64,000 nucleotides of DNA from NCBI RefSeq assembly GCF_023195755.1, contig NZ_CP096203.1:3658001-3722000 (forward strand), in the 5' to 3' direction. This stretch comes from Chryseobacterium nepalense (GTDB taxonomy: Bacteria; Bacteroidota; Bacteroidia; Flavobacteriales; Weeksellaceae). Under the pieces are notes generated by a model. It was not told the DNA's origin and made no database searches. It was given only the letters and a program-made list of their open reading frames with translations. This document shows, in pieces, positions 52,106 through 60,614 of the stretch. Numbering within the stretch: position 1 is the first letter of the stretch; each line of letters opens with the position of its first letter. The position numbers and the translations under genes are program-made.

Positions 52106-53413
52106 TTACGCACCGAATTCACGTGCTTTTTTTGAAGTTTTCTGGGGGTTCCACGGATCTTTGTAAGAATCGTAGAAGAAGAGTTCGTCGAAATAGGCAA
52201 TAGTTCTTACGATGCGCATGAAGTATCCCATATATAAAGGATAAAGCGGAATGTAAATGATCTTTGATAAATATTTCTTTTTATTTTTCACTATTACCAG
52301 GCAAACGATAAACTGCATAAAATAGAGCAGCAAATATACTAAATATTTAAGAGGCAGCCAAAAAAGTAAGAATTCAGGATTTTCAATTATTATTCTTAGC
52401 ATATAAATCATCCAGGTGATATCCAGCACTAATCCAAAAAAAACATTTTCAAAAAAAGCGAAAAAGTTAGACCATCTGAAATTCTTGTTAGGAATCCATA
52501 TATCATAGTGTTTTCGTAACCTGAACCGCACCAGCGAGCGAGACCAGCGCAACCTCTGTCTGGCAAGTTTGCTCCATGCTACCGGAACATGGGTATTGCA
52601 TATTGCATTCTGCTCAAAATGAATATTATAGCCTATTTTCCTGATCTTCACCGTAAGATCACCATCCAGACCCGGACCTACATCCCAGCCACCAACTCTT
52701 TCCAGTACTTTTCTAGGGAAAACACCAAATGCTCCTGAAATAATCTTGTAAATTCCTAAGCTGGAAAGAACAATCCTTGAGATACTGATCGACTGCTGAT
52801 ATTCCAGATATTGCATGGTAGAGGTAAGGGAATCTTCATCGTTTCTCACCATTAGGTTTCCGCCGACACCGCCAACATTTTTGTAAACATAAAAGGGGAG
52901 GAGGGATTTTTCGATAGCATCGGTGTCAAGGGATGAGTCTGCATCAATATGTACGATGAACTTCCCTTTAGAATATTTCAGTCCGAGATTGGCAGCCGAA
53001 GCTTTTCCGCCCCGAATTTCGGACCGGAGGAATTTTGTGATGAACCCTTTTTTCTCAAAAGATCTTCCGATAATTCCGGTATTATCCGTAGAGCCATCAT
53101 CAACAACGATAATTTCAATATTCTTATACGTCTGCTTCTGCATGGAAACCACCATTTTATGAAGATGTCTTCCTTCATTATGGCCGGGAACAAGAACCGT
53201 AACCAAAGGATATTCCCTCATCATTCTTGTATGTGCTCCTTCCCATCTGTCTTTACTTAAAAAACGATTTCTGAAGGTAACAAAAAGCACGATGACCTCC
53301 AGGATAAGAAACCTTGGAATATCTATGATGAAAACATACCAGCCCCAGTTCAGGATAGTAGACCAGTTTGAATACCTTATATTAGAAAAAATAATTTCCC
53401 AGAAACTTTCCAC
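52106..53413 (-). CDS. Processive GT2 glycosyltransferase (polysaccharide synthase)
   Basis: The 435-residue protein has one N-terminal membrane helix (about 25-47), a GT2 catalytic domain with VDDGSTDNTG (103-112), HIDADSSLD (155-163; DAD motif), DGDLTVKI and QRLRWSRSLVRF (QxxRW, near 285), and about three C-terminal membrane helices. This is the motif set of BcsA, PgaC and hyaluronan synthases, which polymerise sugar chains and move them across the inner membrane. It is the fourth gene of the 57446-50026 operon and starts 10 bases after the zinc-ribbon gene. Confidence 0.92.
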   Translation of the reverse strand: MESFWEIIFSNIRYSNWSTILNWGWYVFIIDIPRFLILEVIVLFVTFRNRFLSKDRWEGAHTRMMREYPLVTVLVPGHNEGRHLHKMVVSMQKQTYKNIEIIVVDDGSTDNTGIIGRSFEKKGFITKFLRSEIRGGKASAANLGLKYSKGKFIVHIDADSSLDTDAIEKSLLPFYVYKNVGGVGGNLMVRNDEDSLTSTMQYLEYQQSISISRIVLSSLGIYKIISGAFGVFPRKVLERVGGWDVGPGLDGDLTVKIRKIGYNIHFEQNAICNTHVPVAWSKLARQRLRWSRSLVRFRLRKHYDIWIPNKNFRWSNFFAFFENVFFGLVLDITWMIYMLRIIIENPEFLLFWLPLKYLVYLLLYFMQFIVCLVIVKNKKKYLSKIIYIPLYPLYMGYFMRIVRTIAYFDELFFYDSYKDPWNPQKTSKKAREFGA

Positions 53414-53423
53414 TGATAATTCG

Positions 53424-54377
53424 TTAATTGAGCATTTCGCTGATGGCTTTTTGAGTAAGCTCGTAATTGTAGATCTTCTCCAGATTCAGTTCAGAAGGGG
53501 TCTGTTCTGTTTTGCAATTGATGCAATGTACGCCTATGAGAGGTTTTTGAAATTCGTGTTTACATAGGTCGTTCAGGCAGTAGAATACTTTTCCCGGTTT
53601 ATCATAATCAACACCGAGATTTTTAAGTTCCATACTGCATTTCGGGCATATCATTTTTTCTCCCTGCCAGAAGCTCTGTTCTGTTGCTACATAAGCGCAT
53701 CTGAAGTGATGGATCAGCACCCTTACCTGAAGGTTGTGCTGCTTGCATTTAGGACATTCCTCCCTATAATTCAGAAAGCCGGAATAGCATTTTTTACAGA
53801 TATGCGAAGTATCAACATAATTCCTTCGAAGAAAGTCATTTTTGTAAGCACTGTTCAGAAGAGCCCTGCCGTTTGCATAGGATTCGGTAGTACCATCATA
53901 ATATGCTTCTATTCTTGGGTAAGAATATCCGCTGAGGGAGCCTGAGCTTTCGTAAAATTCAATGTCTTTATTTCTTGAATAATAATACATCAATGTTCTT
54001 TTCAGTAAATCATCTTCAGAAAAAGAAATTGAAGGATTAAGATTTTTAACGAAATTTAAAATAAATCGTATATAGGGTATTTTGTTTTGTATATCCAGTT
54101 CTTTGATATAACCGTCACAAAGCTGTTTAAGATTATAATTTTTATATTCTTTGTAAACTTTTTTTAAGTCTTTCTGCAGGAAAACAGGCTTTAGAAAAAC
54201 TTTCGGATCCGGATGTCTGATCAGTGAAACCAGGAATTTCCTTACATTCCGGGCTTTATCGTTGTTAATAATCCAGATGTCTGCATTGTCTGCATCTGGA
54301 ATTTCATTTCTGTCAATACAGTCATCCAGCAATTGTGCGCTGATCCCATTTTCGAGGTTCAGTATTTTGTCAGGCAT
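53424..54377 (-). CDS. Protein with multiple zinc ribbons in the polysaccharide operon
   Basis: The 317-residue soluble protein has an N-terminal part (about 1-130) with a doubly wound alpha/beta look (ADIWIINNDKARNVRKFLVS; similar to a receiver domain without an obvious phospho-Asp). A C-terminal half with four Cys pairs follows: CKKC, CPKC-type CPKCKQHN, CPKCSMEL, CLNDLC and CINCKTE. These give two to three zinc sites. Family unknown. Its position between the HlyD adaptor and the GT2 synthase, 3 and 10 bases away, suggests a regulatory or structural role in synthesis, e.g. sensing a second messenger. Confidence 0.7.
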   Translation of the reverse strand: MPDKILNLENGISAQLLDDCIDRNEIPDADNADIWIINNDKARNVRKFLVSLIRHPDPKVFLKPVFLQKDLKKVYKEYKNYNLKQLCDGYIKELDIQNKIPYIRFILNFVKNLNPSISFSEDDLLKRTLMYYYSRNKDIEFYESSGSLSGYSYPRIEAYYDGTTESYANGRALLNSAYKNDFLRRNYVDTSHICKKCYSGFLNYREECPKCKQHNLQVRVLIHHFRCAYVATEQSFWQGEKMICPKCSMELKNLGVDYDKPGKVFYCLNDLCKHEFQKPLIGVHCINCKTEQTPSELNLEKIYNYELTQKAISEMLN

Positions 54378-54380
54378 AGA

Positions 54381-55421
54381 TTATGTAAATTTTAGTTTTC
54401 TTACTTTTACCGGAATATTACTGACCTTTACTTCTTCCCAGGATTTTCCGTCTATCGGTACAATATCAATTACAACGCCGTATTTATTGTCATTCAAGGT
54501 TTTATTAAGAAGAGTATTGTCTTTAATCTCTGAAATAGAGTAAATTTTCTTTACCTGTCCCGTAAGCGTTTTGTTAAATCCGTAAGGCAGTTTTATGGCT
54601 ACCCGGTCGCCTTCTTTAAATTCATCCAGATCGCTTATATCAATATATGCCTGTACAAACTGTCTTTTGTGGACAATTGATGTAATAATGTCTGATTTAT
54701 AGGCAACCTGCCCGTCTGAAATTCTGAAACGGTCGGTATTCCCATTTACCGGTGAGATATAATAATTGTTAATGGTGGACGTTCTGTTTTCTTCTCTTGC
54801 CAGATTGTTTCTCTGGTTATTAATCTGGAACATCTTTGCAATTTCATCATTCAGTGCTACAATATCGGCATTTACCGAAGCGAGCTCATAGGTAAGATCG
54901 TCAATAGACCGGTCTACGTTGGCAAGTTCGTTTGGCGTAATCTGGTTGATATATACCAGTTTTTCTTTCCTTTTTTTCTCGCTTTGCCAGAAAGCCACTC
55001 TTTTTCTCAGGTCGGCTGCAAGGCTTTTCTTTTTTGAGATCTGGGCGTTGATTGATGCAATATTATTATCAAAAGACGTATTGGCTACGAGATTTTTCAG
55101 GGAATCCTGAATGCTGTTTTTACGAAGATTGGTATCATAAAATTCATAGCTGAACAAGGTATCCCCTTTTTTTACCGCAGAACCTTCCTTTACCGTATAG
55201 TTAAGGATTCGTATATCGCTGGTAAATTTCACATCAAATTGCTGCTGCTTGAGAAATCCGTCTGCATAATCAAATATCCATGAAGAAATGATCCATTTGA
55301 GTACAGAAAAAACGATTAACAATAAAATGCCAAAGTAAATCCAACGGTCCCATCTTCTTTTTTTTACAGGTTTTTCGTAAGATTCTTCTGTTATTTTATC
55401 GTCATTAAAATTGATTTCCAT
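54381..55421 (-). CDS. HlyD/EmrA-type adaptor protein of the polysaccharide operon
   Basis: The 346-residue protein has one membrane helix (about 29-47), a lipoyl-like half (VKFTSDIRILNYTVKEGSAV), a coiled-coil hairpin (about 110-215) and a second half ending in a beta barrel (PVNGNTDRFRISDGQVAYK; GDRVAIKLPYGFNKTL). It spans the periplasm and normally contacts a TolC-like duct. In this operon the inner-membrane partner is a GT2 synthase rather than an ABC or MFS pump. Such adaptors are known in alginate (Alg44) systems. Confidence 0.85.
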   Translation of the reverse strand: MEINFNDDKITEESYEKPVKKRRWDRWIYFGILLLIVFSVLKWIISSWIFDYADGFLKQQQFDVKFTSDIRILNYTVKEGSAVKKGDTLFSYEFYDTNLRKNSIQDSLKNLVANTSFDNNIASINAQISKKKSLAADLRKRVAFWQSEKKRKEKLVYINQITPNELANVDRSIDDLTYELASVNADIVALNDEIAKMFQINNQRNNLAREENRTSTINNYYISPVNGNTDRFRISDGQVAYKSDIITSIVHKRQFVQAYIDISDLDEFKEGDRVAIKLPYGFNKTLTGQVKKIYSISEIKDNTLLNKTLNDNKYGVVIDIVPIDGKSWEEVKVSNIPVKVRKLKFT

Positions 55422-55424
55422 TAA

Positions 55425-57446
55425 TTATGGCTTAAAATTATTCATTTGTGATAGATCGTAATATCCTATTTTTGTAACGCCTGCTGCCTGTACATACGCT
55501 TCTGCATCCAGAAGATCACTGAATACCTGGAAATCATTAATCCGGAATACCCAGACATACAGGTCAGGACCCAGAATATTTCTTATTACCGCAGTTTTAT
55601 TTAATTTTTTATCGAGAGTAAGAACATCATAAGCCATAATATAGGTCATAATGCTGTTGTTATACAAAGCGGTGGCTACTTCTGCCGGGAGCTGCATCGG
55701 AACGCTTACTCCCAAATCCATATTGTTCTGTGTACACCAGGTCTTTGAGCTGGTAAAAAGGTTAATAAGCCTTTGTGCATAAAGGTCTACATTGGTTTTA
55801 TAATCATCAAAAGTGTGAGGTTCAATATCGAGATGTACCCCGGCAAATCCCATGTTTTTCGCATCCTGCAAAGCGATCTGGAGATCATTAAAACCATCAT
55901 CTGTTTTAGCATAAGAATTTTCACCGATAAGGCGGTAAACCTGGATGTTGTTTTGTGCAGCCAGCGCCATGAAATCTGAAACTTTTACAAGGTCTGTCAC
56001 TTTGCCAATCGACAGGAAAACCCTGTTGATGTGCCAGTGATTCATCAGGTTGATAATGTAGGCATTGGAATAGTTTGTAAAAAAGCTGCTCCAGATATAG
56101 GTTTCATTTCCCGCGTTATCGTTATTGGTAAGTTTCTGCAGGTTTTCGGCTGTATCATCTGTTCCTGATAGCATTCTGTAATCAAGGTATTTTTCATACA
56201 GGTCTGATTTTTTATCACAAATCTGTATTTGATTATTTAATAGTTTTTCTGCGGTAGCAAGATATGCTGCAGGACTGAAAGTATTGCTTTTTTCGTTGGT
56301 GGAATTCACTTTAAGTTCTGCTTCAAGGTATTGTACCTCGCTTTCCAGGACTTCTATTTCAGATTTTGCAAGATAATAATCTCTGTATATTTCACTGAGC
56401 CTGTTGCGATACAGCAGCTGCAGATCCTGGATAGAATTTTCTTTCAGCTTCATCTCATTTTCACTTTCAAGATCATTTTTACTTCTGCTTACTGGCAGAT
56501 TGATAGTAGCACCAACACTGGCAAAATTCCGGTCTCTTGATAATGCAGAATAATAATTGTAGCGCAATTTAAATCTGAGATCAGGCTGCTTGTCTCTTTT
56601 GCGTTTCATGTCCAGGATTTCTTTCTCCATTTTTAGAGCGACTTCCTTGTCTTTTACCAGAGCACTGAAATTAATATTTTCAACCGGTATCAGGTCCGGA
56701 ATTTCTGAATTGATTATTTCGTTGTTAAAATTTTGATTATCAGAAGTTTTTGAAAGACTTTCAAGTGATTTTCTTTCTATGGAAATTTTATCCAGCCTGT
56801 ATTTCGACTGTGCGGCTTCTGCATCATTTTTTAATCCGATTTTATTTTGTTTAGCAGTAAAATCGTTTTGAATTTTCAGAAGTTTTTCATAATCAGATAA
56901 AAGTTTTATTTTTTTTGCATCGAAGGCAGCTCTTACCTGGTCCAGATTCTCTTTATGATTGAGTTCTTTTTTATATTTCTGTTTTTCTAAAACATCCATA
57001 TTCCTCATTTTCTCATTGAGAGCGTTCTGCATTTTCTGGTTTTTGAGGCTTCCTTCTCCTAAAGCAAGCCAGTCCAGACCCGAAGATACTCTTGCGCGGT
57101 AAAAAATATTATCATCATCACCAAATCCCGGACTGAAGTTATAGCTCATATCCGAAACCCAATTCAGATGTGGCGTATTTTTAAATTTTATGTTTTTGGA
57201 ATCAATTGCAGGTTCAGTTTTATTTAAAGAAATATCTGATACTGAGAAATCAACATGATTTGTTTCAGCAGTTTTATTTTCTGCCAGAAGATTTGTCATG
57301 ATTTCTTTGGCAGTGGTGTAAATCTCTTTGTACTCTTCTGCAAGAACGCTTAGGGATTTTGAATTTATACTTAATGTTGATTTGTTTTGAGCATTAAAAA
57401 AAATGAAGAAATTCGTTAGTAGTAGAATTTGCAAGAATTTTCGCAT
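55425..57446 (-). CDS. TolC-like outer-membrane protein fused to a GH18-like TIM-barrel domain
   Basis: The 673-residue protein has a signal peptide (cleavage near FNAQN, about 20). Residues about 20-430 have the TolC pattern: long helical hairpins with strands (YRARVSSGLDWLALGEG; ASVGATINLPVSRSKNDLESE by region). Residues about 445-673 are an alpha/beta barrel with NRVFLSIGK, GFAGVHLDIEPHTFDDY (the DxE of GH18-like catalytic sites; Asp and Glu near 555-557), VSVPMQLP, YIMAYDV and a final IGYYDLSQM. The fusion puts a predicted glycosidase at the mouth of the export duct. It starts the operon; the HlyD gene follows after 3 bases. Confidence 0.88.
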   Translation of the reverse strand: MRKFLQILLLTNFFIFFNAQNKSTLSINSKSLSVLAEEYKEIYTTAKEIMTNLLAENKTAETNHVDFSVSDISLNKTEPAIDSKNIKFKNTPHLNWVSDMSYNFSPGFGDDDNIFYRARVSSGLDWLALGEGSLKNQKMQNALNEKMRNMDVLEKQKYKKELNHKENLDQVRAAFDAKKIKLLSDYEKLLKIQNDFTAKQNKIGLKNDAEAAQSKYRLDKISIERKSLESLSKTSDNQNFNNEIINSEIPDLIPVENINFSALVKDKEVALKMEKEILDMKRKRDKQPDLRFKLRYNYYSALSRDRNFASVGATINLPVSRSKNDLESENEMKLKENSIQDLQLLYRNRLSEIYRDYYLAKSEIEVLESEVQYLEAELKVNSTNEKSNTFSPAAYLATAEKLLNNQIQICDKKSDLYEKYLDYRMLSGTDDTAENLQKLTNNDNAGNETYIWSSFFTNYSNAYIINLMNHWHINRVFLSIGKVTDLVKVSDFMALAAQNNIQVYRLIGENSYAKTDDGFNDLQIALQDAKNMGFAGVHLDIEPHTFDDYKTNVDLYAQRLINLFTSSKTWCTQNNMDLGVSVPMQLPAEVATALYNNSIMTYIMAYDVLTLDKKLNKTAVIRNILGPDLYVWVFRINDFQVFSDLLDAEAYVQAAGVTKIGYYDLSQMNNFKP

Positions 57447-57692
57447 ATAATGAAATAAATTTTTTGCAAATTTAATTATTTTTATTCAATTTATTTTAAT
57501 AAAGATGTTTCGTTAAATATTTTTTAATAATCGGCATAATAGATTAAATCTGTGATCAGTTGTTATAAGATCATTTTTTTATTACAAATTTTTATTATAC
57601 GTTCAGAACTAAGACTATATCTGAAAAATATTTAAAAATAAATGGTGCCCAACTTTTTTTACATTTACACTTGCTGTTATTGGCAAAAAAAT

Positions 57693-58058
57693 ATGTTTTT
57701 TTATGTTGTCGGGAGAACTTATATAAAAGGGGGAAGCTATCCGGTTAGTGAAATTAATACTGCAAAGTATATGACAAGTGAGGGAAATAAGTAATCTTAC
57801 GTTATGTTTTGCTGGAAGTGCGAAGGGCGGACCTCAGATTTACTAATTAATGGGATTTCATATGATGTTTATACACCTGAAACTTCTAATATAAGTTCCA
57901 TTGTAAGAGCAATTAGAAATAAAAATACACAGTGTAATGGGGTCGTCTTAGATTTATCAAAAACTTCTATCAAAGCATTAGATCTGGGAAATCTCTTAAA
58001 AAGAGTTCAAGGGGCAGGTGCAAAAAATATTAATGATATTGTAATAATGCCTAAATAA
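57693..58058 (+). pseudogene. CdiA-CT-like tRNA nuclease toxin remnant
   Basis: The 84-residue frame at 57804-58058 has RTSDLLINGISYDVYTPETSN (by region), AIRNKNTQCNGVVLDLSKTS and INDIVIMPK, the pattern of CdiA C-terminal tRNA nucleases. The upstream part of the same domain (SEINTAKYMTSEGNK) is in the same frame at 57750-57791 but is cut off by a TAA at 57792. Between them a neighbouring frame reads VILRYVLLEV, as expected for the family. Either two compensating frameshifts or one stop breaks the gene. The delivery part of the toxin is missing. Confidence 0.7.
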
Positions 58059-58064
58059 TTAATA

Positions 58065-58304
58065 ATGCCTAAATTAAAATGTAAATGTGGTGTAGTCACC
58101 GATCTAAGTAATATTCCATGCGAGCACGACTGGCTAACAATTTCAGATACTGAATTTGATAATTTATCTGAAGATACAACAGTGGATGAATTATATTATC
58201 AAATGAAAATAATAACAAAATGTCCTAATTGTGGGAGACTATATATATACTGGAATGGAATTGAACAACCTCCTATAATATATAAAATTGAGAACGACTT
58301 TTAA
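58065..58304 (+). CDS. Small CxCG/CPNCG protein beside the toxin remnant
   Basis: A 79-residue protein with KCKCGVVTDLS at the start, CEH near residue 19, and CPNCGRLYIYWNG near residue 54, giving a possible zinc site. It begins 6 bases after the toxin remnant, so it could be its immunity protein. A decayed 33-residue copy is at 60513-60614. Family not recognised. Confidence 0.55.
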   Translation: MPKLKCKCGVVTDLSNIPCEHDWLTISDTEFDNLSEDTTVDELYYQMKIITKCPNCGRLYIYWNGIEQPPIIYKIENDF

Positions 58305-58392
58305 TCGACCTTGAAAAAAATGTAGAAGAAGGTGGTCATTGGGCAGACTATAAAATGGACGGTAAATCTCAGGAAAAAGACGGACTTTTAAG

Positions 58393-58599
58393 ATGGGTCT
58401 TAAATCAAAAAGTGGTTTGCCAGATGCGGGAGATAATTGGGAAATTATTTATTTTGGAACAGATACTCAATTTTCTGCTTCTGATCGTGATATAATTACT
58501 GAAAAGTTTGATGGATTTAAGAGGAATAATGCTGCAAAAGATTTTAGGCAACAACGTGAAATCAGGGACTTGAATCACAAAAAGTGCCATCTATTTTAG
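58393..58599 (+). pseudogene. Toxin/immunity fragment, repeated at 59651
   Basis: A 68-residue frame contains LPDAGDNWEIIYFGTDTQF and SDRDIITEKFDGFKRNNAA. The same piece, about 89% identical over 135 bases, occurs at 59651-59785. Upstream the neighbouring frame reads HWADYKMDGKSQEKDG, so a frameshift has probably split the original protein. Function unknown. Confidence 0.5.
58417..58551 (+). repeat. Direct repeat R1, 135 bp (pair with 59651-59785)
   Basis: By eye 15 mismatches in 135 gap-free positions against 59651-59785. Both copies code for the PDAGDNWEIIYFGTD segment and end at AGGCAA. Confidence 0.85.
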
Positions 58600-58668
58600 A
58601 TAATTATAAAAAACCAAAAGATAATTTGCGAGTAAGACCATGTTATTAACCCAAAATTCCTAAACAAT

Positions 58669-59373
58669 ATGAATTTTAAAACTAAAATAGTTATGATTTT
58701 ATTATCCTCTTTATTACTTACGAATTGTAAGGAGGAAATGAAAAAATGTGTAAGTCAATCAACCGATACTAATGTAAAACTATATAATGATTTAACAGAT
58801 CAATTGATACCTTATTTTTTTAGAGAAGATTATTTAGGTGAAAAAAAATATTTTGATAGTTTAAGAGTTCACGATGATGATTTATATATCGAAGAGAAGA
58901 CAAAAGCGCACAACGAAATTTTTAATCATCCTGAAAAATTTTGCAATTTGTATATAGATTCTACTAAAAGTAAAAATACATATTTTGCTACAAGTAGTAA
59001 AAACTTTATTACAGGTCATCCCGAAGCTCATATAAATGACATAAAAAGTAGGAAGGAGCTTTTAAAAGAATTTTCCAGTAATACAGATATTATTAAAAAA
59101 TTAAGTACACGAAGTTCTATAAAAGCAAATCAATTTAATTTGTGTACGGCCAAAGTCCTAGATCTGGCAGAGTATGATAAACATACAAATGAATGTGAGA
59201 TAGGTGTGGTCTATTTTTCAGAGATTGTATTTGATCCTTCTAAAAAAATAGCATTAGTTTTTGTTGACCATCGTATAAAAAAAGATTATTACGGTAGAAA
59301 TGGTATATTTAAACTAAGATTGCATGATAATTATTGGGAAATAGAAGATTTTATGTTAGTGTCAACTTCCTAA
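58669..59373 (+). CDS. Lipoprotein of unknown function within the toxin/immunity region
   Basis: The 234-residue protein has a lipobox LLTNC (Cys about 20). The mature part has a long acidic/basic helical region and a beta-rich C-terminal (GVVYFSEIVFDPSKKIALVF; LRLHDNYWEIEDFMLVSTS). The second half is duplicated in decayed form at 60610-60917. It may be an immunity lipoprotein for a periplasm-acting toxin; no family recognised. Base composition is poorer in GC than the flanking operons. Confidence 0.65.
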   Translation: MNFKTKIVMILLSSLLLTNCKEEMKKCVSQSTDTNVKLYNDLTDQLIPYFFREDYLGEKKYFDSLRVHDDDLYIEEKTKAHNEIFNHPEKFCNLYIDSTKSKNTYFATSSKNFITGHPEAHINDIKSRKELLKEFSSNTDIIKKLSTRSSIKANQFNLCTAKVLDLAEYDKHTNECEIGVVYFSEIVFDPSKKIALVFVDHRIKKDYYGRNGIFKLRLHDNYWEIEDFMLVSTS

Positions 59374-59394
59374 TTTCCGGTTCTTTACGCGATA

Positions 59395-59416
59395 GCGCGA
59401 ATTTGTTATTCGTGCC
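59395..59416 (+). repeat. REP-like palindrome 1
   Basis: GATAGCGCGAAT-TTGTT-ATTCGTGCC forms an 8-bp stem (arms 59395-59402 and 59408-59415). A second, better palindrome of the same type is at 60939-60959. Sequences of the form GCACGGATT-TGT-AATCCGTGC resemble known REP elements in Bacteroidota linked to RayT transposases. Confidence 0.6.
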
Positions 59417-59425
59417 TGTAATAGC

Positions 59426-59458
59426 AACCAAAACTTTGCAATCTGCAAAGTTTTGGTT
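59426..59458 (+). repeat. 15-bp perfect hairpin, present in copy A only
   Basis: AACCAAAACTTTGCA/TGCAAAGTTTTGGTT arms at 59426-59440 and 59444-59458 with loop ATC. Copy B of the repeat reads through without it (ATAGCAAATAAATGC). It is a precise small insertion or deletion, hairpin in form. Confidence 0.8.
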
Positions 59459-59650
59459 TAAATAAATGCTTAACAAGACTTTCACTAAAAATGCAATTAT
59501 AGAATCCCTAAAATGTTATCAGGCATAAAAGACTTACTATTTTAACATAATTATTACATTAATTTTTTAGAGCAGATGGTAAATACAAGATGAGAGAAAT
59601 AATGAGCAATTTCACGAAATATACATCAAACAAAAAATAAAGACAATGAA

Positions 59651-59785
59651 TTACCAGATGCAGGAGATAATTGGGAAATTATTTATTTTGGAACAGACCT
59701 TCAATTTTCAAAGTCTGATCGTAATATAATTAGTGAAAAGTTTGATGGAATTAGAAGGAATGATGCTGCAAAAGATTTTAGGCAA
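59651..59785 (+). repeat. Direct repeat R2, 135 bp (pair with 58417-58551)
   Basis: Second copy of the PDAGDNWEIIYFGTD segment. The frame stops soon after (RQEH stop), so it is a fragment. Confidence 0.85.
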
Positions 59786-60034
59786 GAGCATTAACTGAAT
59801 GTGAACCTGAACCCTTTTCTATATATACATATTTAAGTGGTGACGGAAAAACTGCTACTAGTAATTTTGTTTATGATGCTGAAGGAAAAGCTGTGTTAGT
59901 AGTAAATTTTAAAAAGCACACTCAAACAATGCTATCCGGGCACGGGCATTCATTTAGAAGGAGCATTAAAAGATATAGACCATATACCGCATACAGCTAT
60001 TCCTAACCAATATAAAGGAATCCTAAAAAAATAA
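59782..60034 (+). pseudogene. Toxin C-terminal fragment with a frameshift
   Basis: The frame from 59782 reads ALTECEPEPFSIYTYLSGDG, then FVYDAEGKAVLVVNFKKH and TMLSGHG; after a +1 shift at about 59945 it continues IHLEGALKDIDHIPHTAIPN and ends QYKGILKK stop at 60034. Joined, it looks like a toxin C-terminus followed by an immunity gene at 60068. The family is not recognised. Confidence 0.55.
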
Positions 60035-60067
60035 ATTATTCTCAACCATTAGCTAAATAAAAAAATT

Positions 60068-60436
60068 ATGATATCCATAATATTAAATGATTACAAAACA
60101 TTTTCAGACTCGGTAATAAATAAAATAGAATTTTACGATAAAAAAAATGATTCAGGTGAATGGATTGAATTGTCGAAAATTCACTTGTTTTCCTATAATT
60201 GGAGTAATGATAAATTTGAAAATATTATTTTAACTTTCGAAAACATAGAAGAATTTAGATTTATTAAACAGAGAAAAATGTCTAGTACAGTTATAACAGA
60301 CGCTTTATTAAAGTATGAAAATGGAGAAATTGTATTTGATTTTTTTCCTAAGCAATATTCAGGTTCTTTATTAGAAATTGATCCTTACTCAGATTTTTTA
60401 ATTAGGTGTGAAAAAATTTATTTAGAAAAAATCTAA
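60068..60436 (+). CDS. Possible immunity protein
   Basis: The 122-residue soluble protein (KIEFYDKKNDSGEWIELSK; NIILTFENIEEFRFIKQRK) has an acidic, beta-rich look common to small immunity proteins. It begins 33 bases after the toxin fragment at 59782-60034. No family recognised; the immunity role is inferred only from position. Confidence 0.55.
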   Translation: MISIILNDYKTFSDSVINKIEFYDKKNDSGEWIELSKIHLFSYNWSNDKFENIILTFENIEEFRFIKQRKMSSTVITDALLKYENGEIVFDFFPKQYSGSLLEIDPYSDFLIRCEKIYLEKI

Positions 60437-60512
60437 TATATTGGTTAAGTGTGTTTGCTCAACTAACTTTATTTATTGTTAAGATTATATCATAGTGCTA
60501 AATAAATTTATT

Positions 60513-60614
60513 ATGCCAAAATTTGTATGTATATGTAAAACAGTAGTTGATTTGAGTCCAATACTGGCGCCAGATCAATGGATGATAATTTCTGATAACG
60601 AAGGATTCTTTTAA
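60513..60614 (+). pseudogene. Decayed copy of the 58065 small protein
   Basis: MPKFVCICKTVVDLSPILAP matches the start of the 58065 protein (MPKLKCKCGVVTDLSNIPCE). It is cut off after 33 residues (stop 60612-60614), where the sequence joins repeat copy B. Confidence 0.7.

Larger units (their letters stand above)
59061..59526 (+). repeat. Direct repeat A, about 430-465 bp (pair with 60610-61036)
   Basis: The 3' part of the lipoprotein gene plus its downstream region recurs at 60610-61036. Both end with the same CTAAAATGTTATCAGGCAT. Copy A carries an extra hairpin insertion of about 35 bases (59426-59460), copy B lacks it, and copy B has one T less in the coding part. Confidence 0.85.
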
